Origin: Hofstenia miamia | Lineage: Eukaryota > Xenacoelomorpha > Acoela | DNA: 35,751 bases | Reading direction: 5' to 3' | Assembly (NCBI GenBank): GCA_004352715.1 | Contig: SCFE01000119.1 | Span: 683,040-718,790 of the forward strand | Shown here: positions 22,501 to 28,500 of the stretch, one piece after another | Layout: the number at the start of each line of letters is the position of its first letter | Numbering within the stretch: position 1 is the stretch's first letter | Position numbers and translations under genes: made by a program | The notes under the pieces: generated by a model | Told to the model about the DNA's origin: nothing | What the model saw: the letters and a program-made list of their open reading frames with translations, nothing else | Databases searched by the model: none

Positions 22501-25500
22501 CAGCAAGTATTTACAAGGTCTATGCTGACCCGATAGGACATCGATGTTGGCTGTATGAAATGGATAATGAATTCGATGTGAATGCAGATAATGAAAGTGA
22601 GTCCATTGGTAATCCGCCATGACACTCGACGTTCACAGTGAAAGGGTTAAGTAACATCGCGGTTATCAAATATCAATATAGGAAAAGCATGCTTAGCCAA
22701 ACAAAACGATAAATGGGTAGCAAATAAGGAACATTGGAAACACTTAACAATTTCTCAAATCGGGCATAAAGTATTTACAAGTGAAAGATGAAAGTGCAAC
22801 ATTCAACAATTAGTCTAAAGAAGAAGCGAACAGCATTCACTACAGGCAACAAACAACACACATCATTCATTTTAAGAAATTAGTAAGCTATGATACCTAC
22901 ATTTTTCCATCGCTAAAACAATAGCAATGAACAAGCAATACAATTACAAACTTACTGGAAACAGTTTTCGTTGTAGATAGCACTCCAAACTCGATGAGCA
23001 CTTCGACCTTTATACCCTGTATATTTTTCAGGGTTGCGAAGAAGATCCACATAAATTGTATTAGGATCGGAAGCATCTAAAGCATAATTATGAAACAATT
23101 TAAAGGAAAACAAAAACAGTTGATATCTCAAGACAGTTAGAAATAGAAAGCGAATTGTTCTTTTCGGTATGTATGCGTTTTTTAGATTGAATCCATATTT
23201 TCTCAATTCAGTTTTCGATTATATATTAAAATGTACATCTACTAGTTGTAAAATTTTGTTTCAATAATAATGGTGGTCTGGTTACTAATAGTGGTAAACA
23301 CATTACTTAAGCATATATATTCGAAGTTATATTTTGGGGGCAAGATATTAAGTTGTTGGAACTTACTTTTAATTGAATTCCGACTAAGTTTAAATAGGGC
23401 TGCTAAAGACAAGTTGATAAATATTTTTTCGATATTTTTAGGTTAAATGTATCAAAAATGTACTCATATAGTTTTTGCCAAGAATCGTAAAATCAACGCT
23501 ATCATTTGCTTTGTTAAAGTCTAGCATTGTAATAGCGTTTTTCCCATATAATCATCCAAGTTATATCTAACATTTTCAATTATGTGAAGTGAAGCGTCAG
23601 ATGTGTTTTTTCCTACTCTGAACTAATTCACTAGCAACCAATTTTTTACAAATATTTTGTTTATCTCAATATTTTTGTTGTTTATAGTCAATTTGATCCT
23701 GAAAAACACGAATCTGGGGATAGTTTTTTTATTCAACCATAGTTTTCTTAGGCTACAGAATGCTTGCAATGTTTGCCTATATTCATTGAATTTAAGTCAA
23801 TAGTTTAATGTGTACTTGAATATAGACTATACAGGCTGATTAAGCATTTAATAAGCTATATATAGTACGTATTAAAAAGTATTAGCAAAATAACAAGTAT
23901 TTAGTACTTATATGACATCATGATTATAAAACTTATAGATGCACACATCTATACAAGTGTGTATGTGTGCAAATAATTTTCTTGATTCTGACTAAGTTGT
24001 GATTTAGATAACCATAGTACAAATATGTTTAAAGAAAGAATACATGTTTTGATTTGAAATAACGTTTACTAATACACGGGGATAAAAAACTTGATGTGAA
24101 CAAAAGCTTTTTTTTTGTTTGAAGACACTTTCATGATTACGACGAATAGGCCAAATATTATCGCTCATCATTGTCGTCGCCCATTGACCATAGAATCTCT
24201 CCTTAATGCGTTTATGCCTCGATGAAACCTTTCCCCGTGCTCTTCACTGAAAGGACCTAAATTCAATCNAACATCTTAACAAGTTATCGACCACGTTCTG
24301 ATAATGATGATCATTGCAAGAACCTCTTCAACGACAGATCTAAATGATTTTCACACATTCCTTTCAACTGTTGTCATGCGTTTTCTAGGATAATTGACTG
24401 CAGGATCACAGGCATACCTGTGATCCAGAAAATATACCTTCACTTAAATTAGCACCAGATAGGCTGGGAAACATTTGACGAAAAAGGTGTTTTAAACTAG
24501 CCATATGTAGATTTCCTGACAATATACATGTAGATCATGCTTCACATACTATCTAGATGTATTTAACCTAACATAGTATATTCTTGTACACGTATATAGA
24601 TGTCTAATGATACTAAAGTCCTATAACTTATTGTTATTATACAAATTTATGCTTTACATATAGAAAGAATAGATATGAATCTATAAATATACTAACATAT
24701 TTATAAACTGAAGTCATATTTTATCTCATGAGTAGTATGATAATGCGCTCAATACTAAAAAATTAAATTCTAAATAACTTTCTAAATATTAGTTGCATGC
24801 GAAAACTAACTTCAGATTCGAGATCAGGACACTAAATTTGTATAAAAACAATGAAAATTCGCAGATAAACAAAGACTCTGTTTGGCACTGTTATTTATCT
24901 GCGTACTTAGAAAGAATGCGCTTGTAACTGCTGTAGAGTGTGGTAATTTTGACAAAGATTTTTATTTACCTTTTTAAATATTGAAGTTATATGTGCTTGT
25001 TTTAAAATATTACTATACAGTGAATAATTGTGTGTAAATAGAAGCTGTTCTCTAAATATATTTGCATATTTTCTTACAATAAATACTGGCACATTAATAC
25101 TACCGTATAACGCATTGGGATCTAAACTAGGATTTTCTAGTACGAGGAATGCTAAAAATTCGAATTCAAATGAGTTAGCAAAACTCAATCAGAAACACTT
25201 GGAAGAGAAATCACTAATATTCGAACTCGATTGAAAATCTATTTGAAAATATTGTAAGAAATCAATGATTTTAAAGTTCAGTTTATTTTTCAATTGCAAA
25301 TCGAGTAACTCGAACTCGACCCGAAAACAATGATCTAACGAGCAATAGTTTTATAGTTTCAAAGCGATCTCACATTGCATATCATTAAAAATGAAGTATG
25401 CATAAATTTCTTTAGTTATTAGAACAATATAATATTTCATATTTCTCCAACTCTTCAAGCAACGATTTAGGTTTGCTATTTTTCTGGAAAAGTATCAGCT

Positions 25501-28500
25501 TATTGTTGTTAATGTACAATATTCGCCATATTATTATGATGGTCTTTTTGTTATCCAAATTTTTTGTTGCTTACAATTACAACACATTCTATGCACTAAT
25601 AGTGTTCACATTAATTTCCCCTAGAAGCAAAGGGAACTGTGGGAGACAAAAAAACCAGTGAGACTGATAACCGATATTTTTTTTGAAAATGAGTAGAGCA
25701 CATTTACTGAGCAAAGGAGGAATTTAATGAGGCTAAGGCTGTTAGTACAATAACTGTATGCTGACGCCTGGTTGATTCTGGCTATAGGTCTCAAATACCT
25801 ACAAAACTTCCAAAGGCCCACAAAAAAGCACTATAATTGGGCCTTGCAACATAATTGATATTTGACCAATCGAGAAAGGCCTAGCAATTGTCTGACATGA
25901 ATTTTTTTGTGATAATTTAGAGAATCTTCAGTGATGAGGCAGCAATTCACATTATTGCAACGAACTTGTACAATGAAGCAACAAAGCCTGTATGACTTTC
26001 TTGTTGTCCAACAATGTTCCAGTTCTTGAATGGAGTGGCAATCGTCTAACATGAACTCCACTGTGGATGCCTTGAGTTATTTGAAAGATTAAATGTCAAA
26101 ATAGAATCCCACCACAGTCATTTATACATATTAGCATCTTAGTGATTGAATGAAAGAACGCTGTCAGAGACTCATTGAGAGCATGCCACATCAAATCGGT
26201 GTTTATTAAAAGTAAAAAAGGTCCTACATCATATTAATGTATAATCCTACTGTTTTAATATAGATTAAACTAATAAAGTCATATTTTGAAATAAAAAGTT
26301 CAATTATCATAATAATTTGGCCAAACTAGTATAGTATGTCTGTCAATGCTAGCTCAAATTGATTTCTAGTAGATGGCATTCAATTTAATAATTTCTCAAT
26401 CACTAGTGGCGACTACTATCGACGATTTGTATTTTGCAAATGTTTCATTCAATACGTGTGTAACGTGTTATTATATATTAAGTAATACTCGCACTCTAAT
26501 TTCAACTTATTCATTTTCTTAAACAAACACTTTTGCTATGATACGTATCAGGCCTTTCCATAATATATAGCTAATAAAATATATTGCAATACATTTATAG
26601 GTGCAGAATTTCCACACAATATTATTGCAATGATTGTTTTCTCATTCTTAAATGACAGTTGTTTAGCTTGTCATTTTTTGGATTTCTAGGTTAGCTTTTA
26701 AGGAATAAGCAGCATAATTACAATGCTAATATTCTTTGGGATAGGAATGCTTGACTGTAATATTGAATGAAAGTATATGGTCATGTTCTATATTTGTTCT
26801 CTATAGAAGTCCATGACAATATGAAACTGTGTGAAGACCAATTGTCTTTATCATATTTACAAAGAAATTAAATTCTCCAAAGCCAAATTCAATTTGGAAA
26901 CGTANGACCAATCGAGAAAGGCCTAGCAATTGTCTGACATGAATTTTTTTGTGATAATTTAGAGAATCTTCAGTGATGAGGCAGCAATTCACATTATTGC
27001 AACGAACTTGTACAATGAAGCAACAAAGCCTGTATGACTTTCTTGTTGTCCAACAATGTTCCAGTTCTTGAATGGAGTGGCAATCGTCTAACATGAACTC
27101 CACTGTGGATGCCTTGAGTTATTTGAAGGATTAAATGTCAAAATAGAATCCCACCACAGTCATTTATACATATTAGCATCTTAGTGATTGAATGAAAGAA
27201 CGCTGTCAGAGACTCATTGAGAGCATGCCACATCAAATCGGTGTTTATTAAAAGTAAAAAAGGTCCTACATCATATTAATGTATAATCCTACTGTTTTAA
27301 TATAGATTAAACTAATAAAGTCATATTTTGAAATAAAAAGTTCAATTATCATAATAACTTGGCCAAACTAGTATAGTATGTCTGTCAATGCTAGCTCAAA
27401 TTGATTTCTAGTAGATGGCATTCAATTTAATAATTTCTCAATCACTAGTGGCGACTACTATCGACGATTTGTATTTTGCAAATGTTTCATTCAATACGTG
27501 TGTAACGTGTTATTATATATTAAGTAATACTCGCACTCTAATTTCAACTTATTCATTTTCTTAAACAAACACTTTTGCTATGATACGTATCAGGCCTTTC
27601 CATAATATATAGCTAATAAAATATATTGCAATACATTTATAGGTGCAGAATTTCCACACAATATTATTGCAATGATTGTTTTCTCATTCTTAAATGACAG
27701 TTGTTTAGCTTGTCATTTTTTGGATTTCTAGGTTAGCTTTTAAGGAATAAGCAGCATAATTACAATGCTAATATTCTTTGGGATAGGAATGCTTGACTGT
27801 AATATTGAATGAAAGTATATGGTCATGTTCTATATTTGTTCTCTATAGAAGTCCATGACAATATGAAACTGTGTGAAGACCAATTGTCTTTATCATATTT
27901 ACAAAGAAATTAAATTCTCCAAAGCCAAATTCAATTTGGAAACGTAAAATGATTTCCCTATGAACCAAAGAAAGTAGAACATTGACTTCATGTTGCAATT
28001 CTAAAAGCCCTAAAGTTAATCAATTGACATTTGCAAATGTGTAAAGTAATGTATCTGTTTTGTTAATGGGAAAATCCTTAATACAAGAAAATCGTACATT
28101 CATTTTGATAAATAATAAAGTACATAATTTAAAATGTGTTCGTAATCTTTAGAAAAATAACAAGCTCGACTTTGAAAACGTTCTTGAATATAGCCAAACA
28201 GACTTTCATAGTATAATAGCTTTGTATAAATCAGAACTTTCTTCAGAAATTAAGCTATCCCAATTGTTTTACAATTCTGTCTTCAGCAATGATTGAATTG
28301 GAAAATGTGAAGTTAGCACTCAAAACCTTTAATTATGAAACTGCAGGTGTACTTGAACAACATGGTTGTTTCTTTCTTATCTCTGTCATCGGATATTGTA
28401 AATACTCATAGGATACTGTACAAAACTTATCGAAGGTATTATTTTGCAAAAATCAAATCTTGCTGCAAACTTTGCACCCCCTAGATTTTTTGTTTTGATT

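Noticed and set aside
26801-27103. Zinc-finger-like minus-strand ORF in the duplicated block
   Set aside because: Cysteine and histidine spacing does not fit a known finger, and the duplicate is an assembly effect spanning an N.
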